A DNA stretch of 37,999 nt, taken from NCBI GenBank assembly GCA_028285525.1, contig JANQOZ010000096.1, positions 1 through 37,999 of the forward strand, in the 5' to 3' direction. The DNA comes from Lysobacterales bacterium (lineage in GTDB: Bacteria; Pseudomonadota; Gammaproteobacteria; Xanthomonadales; SZUA-38). Of this stretch, positions 23,840 through 32,122 are shown piece by piece; position 1 is the stretch's first letter, and each line of letters opens with the position of its first letter. The translations under genes were made by a program, and so were the position numbers. The notes beneath the pieces are model-generated. The model did no database searches. It was not told the origin of the DNA and saw only the letters and a program-made list of their open reading frames with translations.

Positions 23840-24754
23840 ATGTTGACCGAAAGCCCCAGCGAGTTCCTCGATTGCGCACTGAAGGCGCCGGCGGATTTTT
23901 CCGCGGCGACGGCGGCTGCGGCTTTCCTGGTGGCCGACGCAAACTTTTCGGTGTCGACCGAAACCGCTGACGACAATCAGTACCTCGATCTCAGCTCGCC
24001 GGCCCGGTCCGAGGAGGCCTGGCGGCAGCAGTGCACGCTGGCTCAGACGCTGCGCGACCTTGGCCTGCCGACCGTCAGCTTCAGCCCGCTTGCCGAAGCC
24101 GGCGACAGCGTGTTTCCCAACAACGCCTTCGCCACCAGCCAGCGCCGGCTGATCACGGGCGCGATGCACTATCCGGGCCGCCAGCGCGAAACGACCCATC
24201 CGGGTATCCGCCGCTTCTTTTGCCAGACGCTCGGCTACGAGCTGGTGGAGCTGGACCGCGCGCGGTGCACGGCGGAGCTGACCGGATCACTGATCATCGA
24301 CCACGCGCGGCAGGTTGGCTTTTGCGGGCTGAGTGAACGCACCGACGCGGCGGGCGCTGCCGCTATGCATGAAGCGTTCGGCCTGCGGGCCACGTTTGTA
24401 TTTGCGCTCGAGGCGCAGGAGTACCACACCAACGTGGTGCTTTCGGTGCTGGCGGGCCGCGGGGCCGTGGCGTACGCGCCGGCAGCAACACAGCAGTCGC
24501 TGCGCGAGGTGCTCGACGCGCTATACGGCGAGGACGCACACTACCTGACCGAAACCGAAAAGAATGAGTTTGTCGCCAACTGCCTGGCGGTCACGCCCCG
24601 GGACGTGGTGATGAGTCGGCGGGCCAAAGACGCGTTGAGCGACGCCAGCGCCGCGTTTTTCGAGCGGGCAGAATTCAGGGTCACCGACGTCGACGTCAGC
24701 GAGCTCGAGCGGGCCGGCGGCAGCGTGCGGTGCATGATTGGCGAAATCTTTTAA
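23840..24754 (+). CDS. Pentein-fold amidinohydrolase, citrulline/arginine deiminase-related (CtlX-like)
   Basis: This is a 304-residue member of the guanidine-modifying (pentein) superfamily. The substrate-binding ANFSVSTETADDNQY, VFPNNAFA, and LTGSLIIDH precede the catalytic His in EYHTNVVLSVL. The nucleophile Cys is in GGSVRCMIGEIF at the C-terminus. This arrangement matches the CtlX group, in which a characterised member hydrolyses citrulline, and is close to arginine deiminases and dimethylarginine hydrolases. ATG 23840 is preferred over TTG 23825 because it is the stronger codon and loses nothing. It precedes thrA in the same reading frame. The link to threonine synthesis is unclear; it may be a chance neighbour or may recycle ornithine. 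The substrate is uncertain. Confidence 0.85.
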   Translation: MLTESPSEFLDCALKAPADFSAATAAAAFLVADANFSVSTETADDNQYLDLSSPARSEEAWRQQCTLAQTLRDLGLPTVSFSPLAEAGDSVFPNNAFATSQRRLITGAMHYPGRQRETTHPGIRRFFCQTLGYELVELDRARCTAELTGSLIIDHARQVGFCGLSERTDAAGAAAMHEAFGLRATFVFALEAQEYHTNVVLSVLAGRGAVAYAPAATQQSLREVLDALYGEDAHYLTETEKNEFVANCLAVTPRDVVMSRRAKDALSDASAAFFERAEFRVTDVDVSELERAGGSVRCMIGEIF

Positions 24755-24790
24755 GCTAGCGTCCTGTCACTAGAGCTGGGGAGCAGAGGC

Positions 24791-27262
24791 ATCAAAGCCA
24801 GAGTCTATAAATTCGGCGGCAGCAGCGTTGCGGACGCCGACCACTATCGCCGGGTAGCGAAAATCTGCAGCGCCGCCCTGGGGTCGCCGCTCATTGTTGT
24901 TGTGTCAGCGATGAAAGGCATGACCGACGCGCTGTTCGCGCTGATCGAACTGTCTGAGTCCGGCCAGGACTACAGTGCCGAACTGGAGCAGCTGTGTACC
25001 CGCCAGCGCGAAGCGTTCACCACCCTCACCGGCGAAGTGCCGCCCGAGGTCGAGAGTGATTTCTCTGACCTGGCGGACCTGCTGCGTGGCGCGTCGCTGG
25101 TGCGCTCCGCCGACGGCCCGGTGCGTGACGCGGTTTCCGGCATGGGTGAGCTGTGGTCCTCCCGCCTGCTCACCGCACATCTGAAGCAGCTCGGCCAGGA
25201 TGTGGACTGGCTCGACGCGCGGCGCTTCATTGTGGTTTCGGAAGGAGAAATGGGTCCGAACGTCGACTGGACCGCGTCGCGGGAAGACCTGGCTTCGACG
25301 CTCGGAGAGCAGCGCCCGGCGATCTGGGTCATGCCGGGGTATGTTGCCCGCACCAGCCGTGGACGGACGACAACGCTCGGTCGAAACGGCAGCGATTTCT
25401 CGGCCGCGATCGTCGGCCGGCTGATGGACGCTGACGAGATTCATATCTTTACCGACGTGGATGGCGTCATGAGTGCTGACCCACGTCTCGTTCCAGACGC
25501 TCGCGTGCTCAGCGCCATCTCGTTTGATGAAGCGCTGGAGCTTGCTTACTTCGGCGCCAAGGTTATCCATCCTCAGACCCTGGGGCCGGCGATCGCCGCC
25601 GACATCCCGGTTCGTATCCGCAACACCTTTGCACCGGAGAGTGCCGGTACGCGGATCGGCCTGAAGGACGGGAACGATTTCAGCATCAAAGGCATCTCGG
25701 CGATCGACGACGTGGGTCTGGTGAACGTCGAAGGCGGCGGCATGATCGGCGTCCCGGGAACCGCCCGCCGACTCTTCGGCGCGCTTAAGCGCGGCAACAT
25801 CTCCGTGGTCATGATCAGCCAGGCGTCGTCGGAACACTCGATTTGTGTCGGCGTTGCCGGCAACGCCCTGCGGACCGCCACGGCGCTGCTGCAGGAGGAG
25901 TTTGAGGACGAGCTGCGTCAGGGGCTGATCAACACCATCAGCTCGCAGCCCGGCCACAGCGTTTTAGCCATCGTCGGCGACGCAATGGCAGGACAGCCGG
26001 GCATCGCCGCGCGCTATTTCTCCGCGCTGGGGGCCGCGGGCATCAACGTCCGCGCGATTGCTCAGGGGTCGTCCGAGCGAAATATTTCGACCGTGATCCC
26101 TCAGGCTGACGTGCAGCGCGGCGTTCGGGCCGTGCACTCGGCGTTTTACCTGTCGGCCCAAACGCTGTCGGTGGGGGTTATCGGCCATGGAAACGTCGGC
26201 GGGGCACTGCTGAACCAGCTGCATCGTGAGGTCGACCGGCTGCGGTCGGAGTCGAGCATCGACATTCGAATCCGCGCGATCGCCGGCTCGAGGAAAATGC
26301 TGCTGGGTGATGGACGGCTGGAGCTTGACGAGTGGAAAAAGCAGGTCGAGGAGAACGGTGAGACCACCGATCTGGACGTGCTGGCCGACCATGTACAAAC
26401 CGACCACGTGCCGCATGCGGTGCTGATCGACTGCACCGCCAGCGACGCGGTCGCCGATCTTCACCACCGCTGGCTGGGCCGGGGCATTCACGTGATCACG
26501 GCTAACAAAAAGGCGGCCGCCGGTGATCTGGATCTCTATCGGCAGCTGCTGGCCGCCAGTCAGCAAACGGGCAGCCGGTATCTCTATGAAACGACTGTGG
26601 GCGCCGGCCTGCCGGTGGTGCAGACGCTGTCGGACCTGCGCCAGACCGGTGACCGGGTCCAGATGATCGAAGGAATTTTTTCCGGCACCCTCGCATATTT
26701 GTTTAATATGTACGACGGCAGCCGGGGCTTTTCCGCGTTGGTCCGAGAGGCCTGGGAGAAGGGCTACACCGAACCCGATCCGCGAGACGATCTGACCGGG
26801 ACAGACGTGGCGCGAAAGCTGGTGATTCTGGCGCGCGAGATCGGCATGGAGCTCAACGTGAATGATCTCACCGTGAGCTCTCTCGTACCGGCCGAACTGG
26901 AGGAGGCTACGGTCGAGGAGTTCCTCGCCGGCCTCGAACAGCACGACGGAACGCTGGCGGCGCGGCTCGAAGAGGCCAGCTCGGCCAATCGCCGCCTGCG
27001 ATTTGTCGGCCGATTGACGAACGACGGCAAGGCGAGCGTCGGCCTGACCGAAGTTGAGGCAGACCACCCGTTCGCCGGGATCGATCTGACCGACAACGTG
27101 GTGCGTTACGTCACCGACCGCTACTGCGACAATCCGCTGATTGTGCGCGGTCCCGGAGCCGGGCCGGAGGTAACTGCGGCCGGCGTGTTTGCCGACCTGC
27201 TGCGCCTGGGTTCCATGCTGGGCGCGCCGCGGGTGGCGCCGCTGAGGCAAATTGAGGACTGA
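24791..27262 (+). CDS. thrA: Bifunctional aspartokinase/homoserine dehydrogenase
   Basis: This is an 823-residue enzyme, near the 820 of E. coli ThrA, for the first and third steps from aspartate to threonine. The aspartokinase part has KARVYKFGGSSVADADHY at the very start, TLGRNGSDFSAA and FTDVDGVMSADPR, then ACT regulatory domains. The homoserine dehydrogenase part begins at VGVIGHGNVGGALLNQL (NAD(P)-binding) and has GTLAYLFN and DPRDDLTGTDVARK. No ATG, GTG or TTG is in frame between the preceding stop (24752) and GTG 24902, and the latter would delete the KFGGSS ATP site. The start is therefore taken as ATC 24791, eight bases after GGGAG. This would be a rare start codon, or a sequence error or mutation of ATG. 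It heads thrA-thrB-thrC. Confidence 0.93.
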   Translation: MKARVYKFGGSSVADADHYRRVAKICSAALGSPLIVVVSAMKGMTDALFALIELSESGQDYSAELEQLCTRQREAFTTLTGEVPPEVESDFSDLADLLRGASLVRSADGPVRDAVSGMGELWSSRLLTAHLKQLGQDVDWLDARRFIVVSEGEMGPNVDWTASREDLASTLGEQRPAIWVMPGYVARTSRGRTTTLGRNGSDFSAAIVGRLMDADEIHIFTDVDGVMSADPRLVPDARVLSAISFDEALELAYFGAKVIHPQTLGPAIAADIPVRIRNTFAPESAGTRIGLKDGNDFSIKGISAIDDVGLVNVEGGGMIGVPGTARRLFGALKRGNISVVMISQASSEHSICVGVAGNALRTATALLQEEFEDELRQGLINTISSQPGHSVLAIVGDAMAGQPGIAARYFSALGAAGINVRAIAQGSSERNISTVIPQADVQRGVRAVHSAFYLSAQTLSVGVIGHGNVGGALLNQLHREVDRLRSESSIDIRIRAIAGSRKMLLGDGRLELDEWKKQVEENGETTDLDVLADHVQTDHVPHAVLIDCTASDAVADLHHRWLGRGIHVITANKKAAAGDLDLYRQLLAASQQTGSRYLYETTVGAGLPVVQTLSDLRQTGDRVQMIEGIFSGTLAYLFNMYDGSRGFSALVREAWEKGYTEPDPRDDLTGTDVARKLVILAREIGMELNVNDLTVSSLVPAELEEATVEEFLAGLEQHDGTLAARLEEASSANRRLRFVGRLTNDGKASVGLTEVEADHPFAGIDLTDNVVRYVTDRYCDNPLIVRGPGAGPEVTAAGVFADLLRLGSMLGAPRVAPLRQIED

Positions 27263-27271
27263 CAGAGAACC

Positions 27272-28258
27272 ATGACCAACCAGCAAGGCCAGCGCGACAG
27301 CGTATCGCTGGGCAACATACGTGAGACCTGCGCTTTTGCGCCCGCCAGCGTCGGCAATGTGGCGGTGGGCTTCGACGTGCTGGGGCATGCGCTGCAGGGT
27401 GTCGGCGATACCGTCACTATCCGGCAGGTTGAGGAGCCGGGTGTTCGCCTGGCCGGCGTAACCGGCGTTCTGCCGGAGCTGCCCGAAGAAGTGGAGCGAA
27501 ACACGGCGCTGAAAGCCGTGGCGGCCATGGTTGACGCGCTTGCCCTGAAGTCCGGTTTCGAAGTCCACGTCGACAAGGGCATCCCGCTGGGCTCAGGGCT
27601 CGGGGGGTCAGCTGCGTCGGCAGCGGCAGCGGTGGTTGCGGTCAATAAGATGCTGAAGATACCGCTGCCGATCAATCAGCTTTACCCCTACGCGCTGGCC
27701 GGCGAGATGGTCGCCAGCGGCAGCGAACACGGCGACAACGTGGCCGCCTCGCTGCTCGGTGGCCTGGCGATGGTGGGGCCGTACGGTCATCGTTATCCGA
27801 TGACGATCCCCGCACCGAGCCGGCTGCGGTGCATCGTGGTCCATCCGCAGATCGAAATTCAGACGCGTAATGCCAGGGCCAGCCTGAAAAAGGGTTTTTC
27901 GCGCGAGCTGGTGGTTGCGCAGTCGGCCAACCTCGCCGCGTTTGTCGCCGGCTGTTTTGAAAAGAATATCGATGTCATCACCGCGAGCCTGAAAGATCTG
28001 CTCGTGGAGCCACAGCGAGCGGCCTCGATCCCTGGGTTCAAGCAGGTGAAAGCCGCGGCGCTGGAGGCGGGGGCGCTCGGGTGTTCGATCTCCGGATCCG
28101 GTCCGAGTGTGTTCGCCTGGTTCCAGGCCGAAAGCGCTGCCACCGCTGGCGGTGAGGCGATGGCCCAGGCCTTCACCGAAGAGGGACTCGAAACGCGCGT
28201 GTTCAGCTCACCGGTGAACTGCCCCGGCGCAAGGCTGGTCACCGACGCGGCGAGCTAG
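27272..28258 (+). CDS. thrB: Homoserine kinase (GHMP family)
   Basis: This is a 328-residue GHMP-fold kinase that phosphorylates homoserine to O-phosphohomoserine, the fourth step in threonine synthesis. The ATP-binding motif 3 IPLGSGLGGSAASAAAAV is plain, as are the N-terminal ASVGNVAVGFDVLGHAL substrate-binding segment and the third GHMP motif GALGCSISGSGPSVFAWF. ATG 27272 lies nine bases after the thrA stop, and thrC follows five bases after its own stop. This tight order gives a thrABC operon. An APH-fold homoserine kinase exists in other bacteria; the one here is the classical type, so the APH gene at 16.6 kb is unlikely to serve threonine synthesis. I am confident of the function. Confidence 0.97.
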   Translation: MTNQQGQRDSVSLGNIRETCAFAPASVGNVAVGFDVLGHALQGVGDTVTIRQVEEPGVRLAGVTGVLPELPEEVERNTALKAVAAMVDALALKSGFEVHVDKGIPLGSGLGGSAASAAAAVVAVNKMLKIPLPINQLYPYALAGEMVASGSEHGDNVAASLLGGLAMVGPYGHRYPMTIPAPSRLRCIVVHPQIEIQTRNARASLKKGFSRELVVAQSANLAAFVAGCFEKNIDVITASLKDLLVEPQRAASIPGFKQVKAAALEAGALGCSISGSGPSVFAWFQAESAATAGGEAMAQAFTEEGLETRVFSSPVNCPGARLVTDAAS

Positions 28259-28263
28259 TCCTG

Positions 28264-29544
28264 ATGGAGTTTTTCAGCACCCGGGGTGGTCCAAGGGTTG
28301 CGCTGGCCGACGCCGTACTGAAGGGGCTTGCGCCCGACGGCGGTCTCTATGTGCCGCTGACGTTTCCCTCGCTCGACCCCGATGATTTTGATCCGGCGGC
28401 TGATCTGGCGACGATCGGCGAACAGCTGATCCGCCCGTTTTTTGCCGACGACGTGCTCGCCACAGACCTTCTCGCCATCTGCCGGGAAGCGCTGAACTTT
28501 CCGGTGCCGCTGCTGCAGACGCGCGACCCGCGTCTGTCGATCCTGGAGCTTTTTCACGGGCCCACCGCGGCCTTCAAAGACGTCGGCGCCCGGTTTCTCG
28601 CCGCCTGTCTGACCCGCCTGACCGGGGCGCGACGCCCGACGGTGATGGTGGCAACCTCCGGCGACACCGGGAGCGCCGTGGCCGCAGCCTGCGCGGAGCG
28701 CGCCGGCCTGCGGGTGGTCATTCTGTACCCCGAAGGCGGCGTGTCCGCACGCCAGGAGCACCAGCTCACCTGCTGGGGAGATAACGTGCTCAGTCTGCGC
28801 GTGCGCGGCGCCTTCGACGACTGTCAGCGCCTGGTCAAAGCCGCATTCCTCGACGAAGAGCTGGCCGAAGCCTGTCCACTGACGTCGGCAAACAGCATCA
28901 GCGTCGCCCGCCTGCTGCCGCAGATGAGCTACTACGCGGCGGCGAGTCTGAGCTGGAAAGCGCAGCACGGAAAGAACGCCAACTTTATTGTGCCGACCGG
29001 CAATCTCGGCAACGCGCTGGCTGGCATCTGGGCCCGGCGCTGCGGCATGCCCATCGGCCAGATTGTGCTGGCAACCAATGCCAATACGGTGATCCCACGC
29101 TTTCTGGGTTCGGGGCAGTGGCAGCCTGAGGACACGGTGGCAACGCTGGCCAGCGCCATGGACGTAGGCAACCCGAGCAATATGGAACGGCTTCGCCATC
29201 TGCATCCGGATCATTCCGACCTCAGCCAGCAGGTGACGGCCTACGCGTTTGAGGATGACGCCATCGCCGAGACGGTGCGCGATGCACATGCCTCGCTTGG
29301 CCTCGCGGTATGCCCCCATACGGCCACCGCCCTGGCGGCCTACCGCGAGGTTGATTCAAGCCAGGCCTGGACCGCCCTGGCCACGGCCCACGCGGCGAAA
29401 TTTGAGGGCACTGTGGAGCCGCTGATCGGCGAGACGGTTGAGGTCCCGCCCGCGCTGGCCGCGCTGTTGGAGCGCCCCACGAACAGAACGGACATCGAAC
29501 CGACCCACGAGGCGCTCAAGGCACGGCTGCTCGAATGGTCGTGA
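28264..29544 (+). CDS. thrC: Threonine synthase
   Basis: This is a 426-residue fold type II PLP enzyme that converts O-phosphohomoserine to threonine, the last step of the pathway. It begins EFFSTRGGPRVALADAVLKGLAPDGGLYVP, the form common to gammaproteobacterial threonine synthases. The Schiff-base lysine is in GPTAAFKDVGARF, and the phosphate-binding ATSGDTGSA follows. PTGNLGNALAG supplies the PLP ring contacts. The gene is the last of thrA-thrB-thrC. No leader peptide rich in Thr/Ile codons is visible ahead of thrA, so the E. coli-type attenuation is absent, or control rests on the ACT domains of ThrA. A short stem at 29658-29672 follows. Confidence 0.97.
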   Translation: MEFFSTRGGPRVALADAVLKGLAPDGGLYVPLTFPSLDPDDFDPAADLATIGEQLIRPFFADDVLATDLLAICREALNFPVPLLQTRDPRLSILELFHGPTAAFKDVGARFLAACLTRLTGARRPTVMVATSGDTGSAVAAACAERAGLRVVILYPEGGVSARQEHQLTCWGDNVLSLRVRGAFDDCQRLVKAAFLDEELAEACPLTSANSISVARLLPQMSYYAAASLSWKAQHGKNANFIVPTGNLGNALAGIWARRCGMPIGQIVLATNANTVIPRFLGSGQWQPEDTVATLASAMDVGNPSNMERLRHLHPDHSDLSQQVTAYAFEDDAIAETVRDAHASLGLAVCPHTATALAAYREVDSSQAWTALATAHAAKFEGTVEPLIGETVEVPPALAALLERPTNRTDIEPTHEALKARLLEWS

Positions 29545-29657
29545 ACCAGCCCCCGGTTGCAGGACCGCACAGCAGGCAGTTCAGCCGACGTTAAGTTTGC
29601 GCTGGTAAGGTGATGGGCCTGAGTGGGCTGCCAGCGAACGCGGCCGCCCTTGTTTCG

Positions 29658-29672
29658 CCTGCCTGAGGCAGG
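29658..29672 (+). terminator. Short hairpin downstream of thrC
   Basis: CCTGCC (29658-29663) pairs with GGCAGG (29667-29672) around a three-base loop, 113 bases after the thrC stop. There is no T-run, so as a terminator it is weak. The rest of the 29545-29706 gap shows only an AT-rich patch before the PepSY gene. Confidence 0.25.
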
Positions 29673-29694
29673 GACCTGCAATGCATGTGAATGA

Positions 29695-29700
29695 TATTAT
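29695..29700 (+). promoter_or_regulatory. Possible -10 element (TATTAT) before the PepSY-PhoP-PhoQ genes
   Basis: TATTAT lies in the only AT-rich patch of the gap (tgaatgatattat). Transcription seven bases on would begin at or beside ATG 29707, so the first message could be leaderless. No good -35 element is visible at the right distance, so an activator, or PhoP itself, might be needed. Confidence 0.3.
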
Positions 29701-29706
29701 TTGCCC

Positions 29707-29961
29707 ATGAACCCGCGTCGCCGAAAACTGTTGCTGGCAGCCAGCCTGGGCCTCGCCCTGGGGCTTGGCGTGCCCGCAGCAAGCGCGATGACCTTGGCGC
29801 AGGCCGTCAACAAGGTTCGCCGGGATACCGGAGGCAAAGTGCTGTCGGCCCGTACGGAGGTGCGGAACAACCGGCAGGTTCACATCGTTAAGGTCCTGAC
29901 CAAAGACGGCAAGGTGAGATACGTGCAGGTCGCCGGAAACCCGGTGAAGCCGCGACGTTAG
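29707..29961 (+). CDS. Small secreted PepSY-like protein
   Basis: This is an 84-residue protein. A signal peptide (RRRKLLLAASLGLALGLGVPAASA) is followed by a compact domain: MTLAQAVNKVRRDTGGKVLSA, then VHIVKVLTKDGKVRYVQV. That pattern of a short helix followed by strands, with the xVLSA and YxVKV-like strands, fits PepSY domains, which inhibit or sense proteases in the periplasm. ATG 29707 is preferred; TTG 29701 would add two residues. It lies 54 bases ahead of the response regulator gene. Small PepSY proteins next to OmpR-type two-component genes are common, and it may act as a periplasmic modulator of the sensor kinase, but that is inference. The family call is fairly good for such a short protein. 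Confidence 0.8.
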   Translation: MNPRRRKLLLAASLGLALGLGVPAASAMTLAQAVNKVRRDTGGKVLSARTEVRNNRQVHIVKVLTKDGKVRYVQVAGNPVKPRR

Positions 29962-29972
29962 ACGTCCATCCT

Positions 29973-29989
29973 GCGGCCTTGAGGGCCGC
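29973..29989 (+). terminator. Hairpin between the PepSY and response regulator genes
   Basis: GCGGCC (29973-29978) and GGCCGC (29984-29989) form a perfect six-pair stem with a five-base loop, 11 bases after the PepSY stop. It has no clean T-run, and the response regulator's GGAGGG follows within 12 bases. It may lower expression of the downstream genes or stabilise the upstream message. Confidence 0.35.
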
Positions 29990-30015
29990 CTGCTGTTGCT
30001 GGAGGGTTAACTACC

Positions 30016-30702
30016 TTGCGAGTTCTGGTCATTGAAGACGAAAAGCCGCTGCGCGAAACGCTGGTCGCCAGACTGCAGCGCGAAGGATATGCGGTTGACG
30101 CCGCTGCGGACGGCGAGGAGGGCCTCTATCTGGGCCAGGAGTATCCCATCGACGTCGCCGTGGTTGACCTCGGGCTGCCCAAGCTGGGCGGTATGGAGGT
30201 GATCTCCCGCTGGCGGGAAGCCGAAAAGCGGTTCCCCGTCCTCATCCTGACCGCCCGATCCGAATGGCAGGACAAGGTGGAGGGCCTCGGCGCCGGCGCT
30301 GATGACTACCTGGTCAAACCGTTTCATGTCGAGGAGCTGCTGGCGCGGCTGAACGCGCTGGTCCGCCGCGCCGCCGGCTGGGCGCAGTCGGTGCTGCAGA
30401 GCGGTCCGATATCGCTCGACACCAGCGCTCAGCAGGTCAGTCTCGATGGCGAGGCGGTCGAGCTCACGTCGTTTGAGTACAAGGTGCTCGAGTATCTGAT
30501 GATGCATGCCGGCGAGGTGATCTCCAAGTCCCGGCTGACCGACCACATCTACGAGCAGGACTTCGATCGCGACAGCAACGTCATCGAAGTGTTTGTGGGT
30601 CGGCTGCGCAAGAAGCTCGACCCCGACGGCAGCTTTAAGCCGATCGAAACGCTGCGCGGTCGAGGCTACCGCTTCAAGGCGGCGGAGCCAGCGACAAGCT
30701 GA
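30016..30702 (+). CDS. phoP: OmpR/PhoP-family response regulator
   Basis: This is a 228-residue two-component regulator. The receiver domain starts MRVLVIEDEKPLRE, with acidic pocket residues and the phosphoacceptor Asp51 (VAVVDLGLP). The Lys of VKPFHVEELLARL closes the active site. The C-terminal winged helix is of the OmpR type (LTSFEYKVLEYLMMHAGEVISKSRL, and VEVFVGRLRKKLDPDG-like, then TLRGRGYRF). It strongly resembles PhoP of Xanthomonas and enterics. TTG 30016 is preceded by GGAGGG nine bases upstream and gives the standard N-terminus. It is cotranscribed with the PhoQ-type kinase gene 58 bases later. Likely signals include low divalent cations, cationic peptides or acid stress, by analogy. 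The phoP name is by resemblance. Confidence 0.92.
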   Translation: MRVLVIEDEKPLRETLVARLQREGYAVDAAADGEEGLYLGQEYPIDVAVVDLGLPKLGGMEVISRWREAEKRFPVLILTARSEWQDKVEGLGAGADDYLVKPFHVEELLARLNALVRRAAGWAQSVLQSGPISLDTSAQQVSLDGEAVELTSFEYKVLEYLMMHAGEVISKSRLTDHIYEQDFDRDSNVIEVFVGRLRKKLDPDGSFKPIETLRGRGYRFKAAEPATS

Positions 30703-30760
30703 GTCACACGAGCCTGCCAGGCTTCAGCGGCAGGCCCGGTGCGGGCTATCATGGCGCGCG

Positions 30761-32122
30761 ATGAGCCGAACCCGACCACTGTCCCTGACCGCCAGGCTGA
30801 CCCTGGCCGTCAGCATCGCGCTTGTGGCGTTTCTCGGGCTGACCGGACTGGTGCTGGACCGCGCCTACGCGGACAGCGCGCGCGACGCGGTCCAGGACCG
30901 CCTGCAGGGCGTGATCTACACGCTGCTCGTTGCCGCCGATCTTGATGCTGACGATCGGCTGCTGCTGCCGGACGCAACCCCCGAACCGCGGCTGAGCCGG
31001 CCGAGCTCAGGGCTCTACGCCCGCGTGTCGGGCGAACGGTTCGGCTGGAACTCCAGCTCCCAGGTGGGGCACGAGCTCGAGTGGCCACCCCGGGTTACCA
31101 CGGGTGAAACCCAGTTCTACCTGCCGGATCTCGCCGTAGCTGAGCCGGTGTTTACGCTGAGCCTCGGGGTTGCCTGGGAGTCCCCCGAGGGGCGGGATGT
31201 GCCTTTCACGTTTTCGGCGGCGGAGTCCACCGTCGCGTTTGAGGCGCAGCTCGCGGAGTTTCGACGTTCCCTCTGGGGCTGGCTGGGCGCCGCGTCGGTC
31301 CTGCTCCTGGTGGTGCAGTCGGTGGTGCTGGGCTGGAGTCTCAAGCCCCTAAGAACCGTGGCGGCCGATCTAGCCCGAGTACGACGCGGTGAGACGGACG
31401 CCATCGAACGGGACTATCCGCAGGAGCTGGCCGGCCTGACCGGCAGCATCAATACCTTTATCAGCGCCGAAAGAAAACAGCTGGCGAGGTTTCGCAACTC
31501 GCTCGCAGACCTAGCGCACAGCCTGAAAACGCCGCTGGCCGTGATGCGGACTTCGCTTGAGAGTGACGACGTCGGCGACGGGGAGCTGCTGAGGTCCCAG
31601 GTCAAACGCATGGACGACATCGTCGGCTATCAGCTTAAGCGCGCGCGCACGTCGGGTCACCAAACCTTCGCCCGCCCGATCACGATCGCCGACAGCGCCG
31701 AGGATATTGTGCAGACGCTCGAGCAGGCGCATCGGGATCGGCAGATTCAGTGCGAGTTTGCGATCGACCCTCAGGCGCGCTTCTATGGCGAGACCGGAGA
31801 CCTGGCCGAACTCCTTGGCAATCTGCTCGAAAATGCCTTCAAATGGTGCCGGCAGCGCGTGCTCCTGACCGCCCATGTCCTGCCGGGAAAGACCCGTGCG
31901 GGTCTCGAGCTGATTATCGAGGATGACGGTCCGGGCATCGATGAGGCTGAAGCGGAGCGGCTGCTGCAGCGAGGCGTCCGCGGTGACGAGCAGCTGCCCG
32001 GCCACGGTATCGGACTGGCGGTGGTGCGTGAGCTGACCGACTCTTACGGCGCCGACCTCGGCATAACGCGCAGCGAGCTGGGCGGCGCACGAATCTGGAT
32101 TCGATTTCAAGGAGACACGTAG
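30761..32122 (+). CDS. phoQ: PhoQ-type sensor histidine kinase
   Basis: This is a 453-residue membrane histidine kinase. The first transmembrane helix (LTLAVSIALVAFLGLTGLVL) and the second (residues about 170-195, LGAASVLLLVVQSVVLGWSL) flank a periplasmic sensor region of about 130 residues. A HAMP-like linker follows. The HisKA-like dimerisation region holds His253 in LADLAHSLKTPLAVM, the PhoQ form of the H-box. N-box NLLENAFKW, then DDGPGI and GHGIGLAVV, complete the ATPase domain. ATG 30761 was chosen from a longer open frame because it gives a normal membrane start. The sensor region is less acidic than in enteric PhoQ, so the signal may differ. It is paired with the regulator upstream and overlaps mazG by one base. 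Confidence 0.92.
   Translation: MSRTRPLSLTARLTLAVSIALVAFLGLTGLVLDRAYADSARDAVQDRLQGVIYTLLVAADLDADDRLLLPDATPEPRLSRPSSGLYARVSGERFGWNSSSQVGHELEWPPRVTTGETQFYLPDLAVAEPVFTLSLGVAWESPEGRDVPFTFSAAESTVAFEAQLAEFRRSLWGWLGAASVLLLVVQSVVLGWSLKPLRTVAADLARVRRGETDAIERDYPQELAGLTGSINTFISAERKQLARFRNSLADLAHSLKTPLAVMRTSLESDDVGDGELLRSQVKRMDDIVGYQLKRARTSGHQTFARPITIADSAEDIVQTLEQAHRDRQIQCEFAIDPQARFYGETGDLAELLGNLLENAFKWCRQRVLLTAHVLPGKTRAGLELIIEDDGPGIDEAEAERLLQRGVRGDEQLPGHGIGLAVVRELTDSYGADLGITRSELGGARIWIRFQGDT

Noticed and set aside
22583-24199. 538-codon minus-strand frame across dusA and the pentein gene
   Set aside because: It spans two well-supported genes and the gap between them, with no motif and no ribosome-binding site; it is a compositional shadow.
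24902-27262. GTG 24902 as the start of thrA
   Set aside because: It would remove 37 residues including the KFGGSS ATP-binding motif, which is encoded intact just upstream in the same frame.
25964-27568. 534-codon minus-strand frame opposite thrA and thrB
   Set aside because: It is opposite two certain genes and has no family resemblance; a long antisense frame is common at this GC content.
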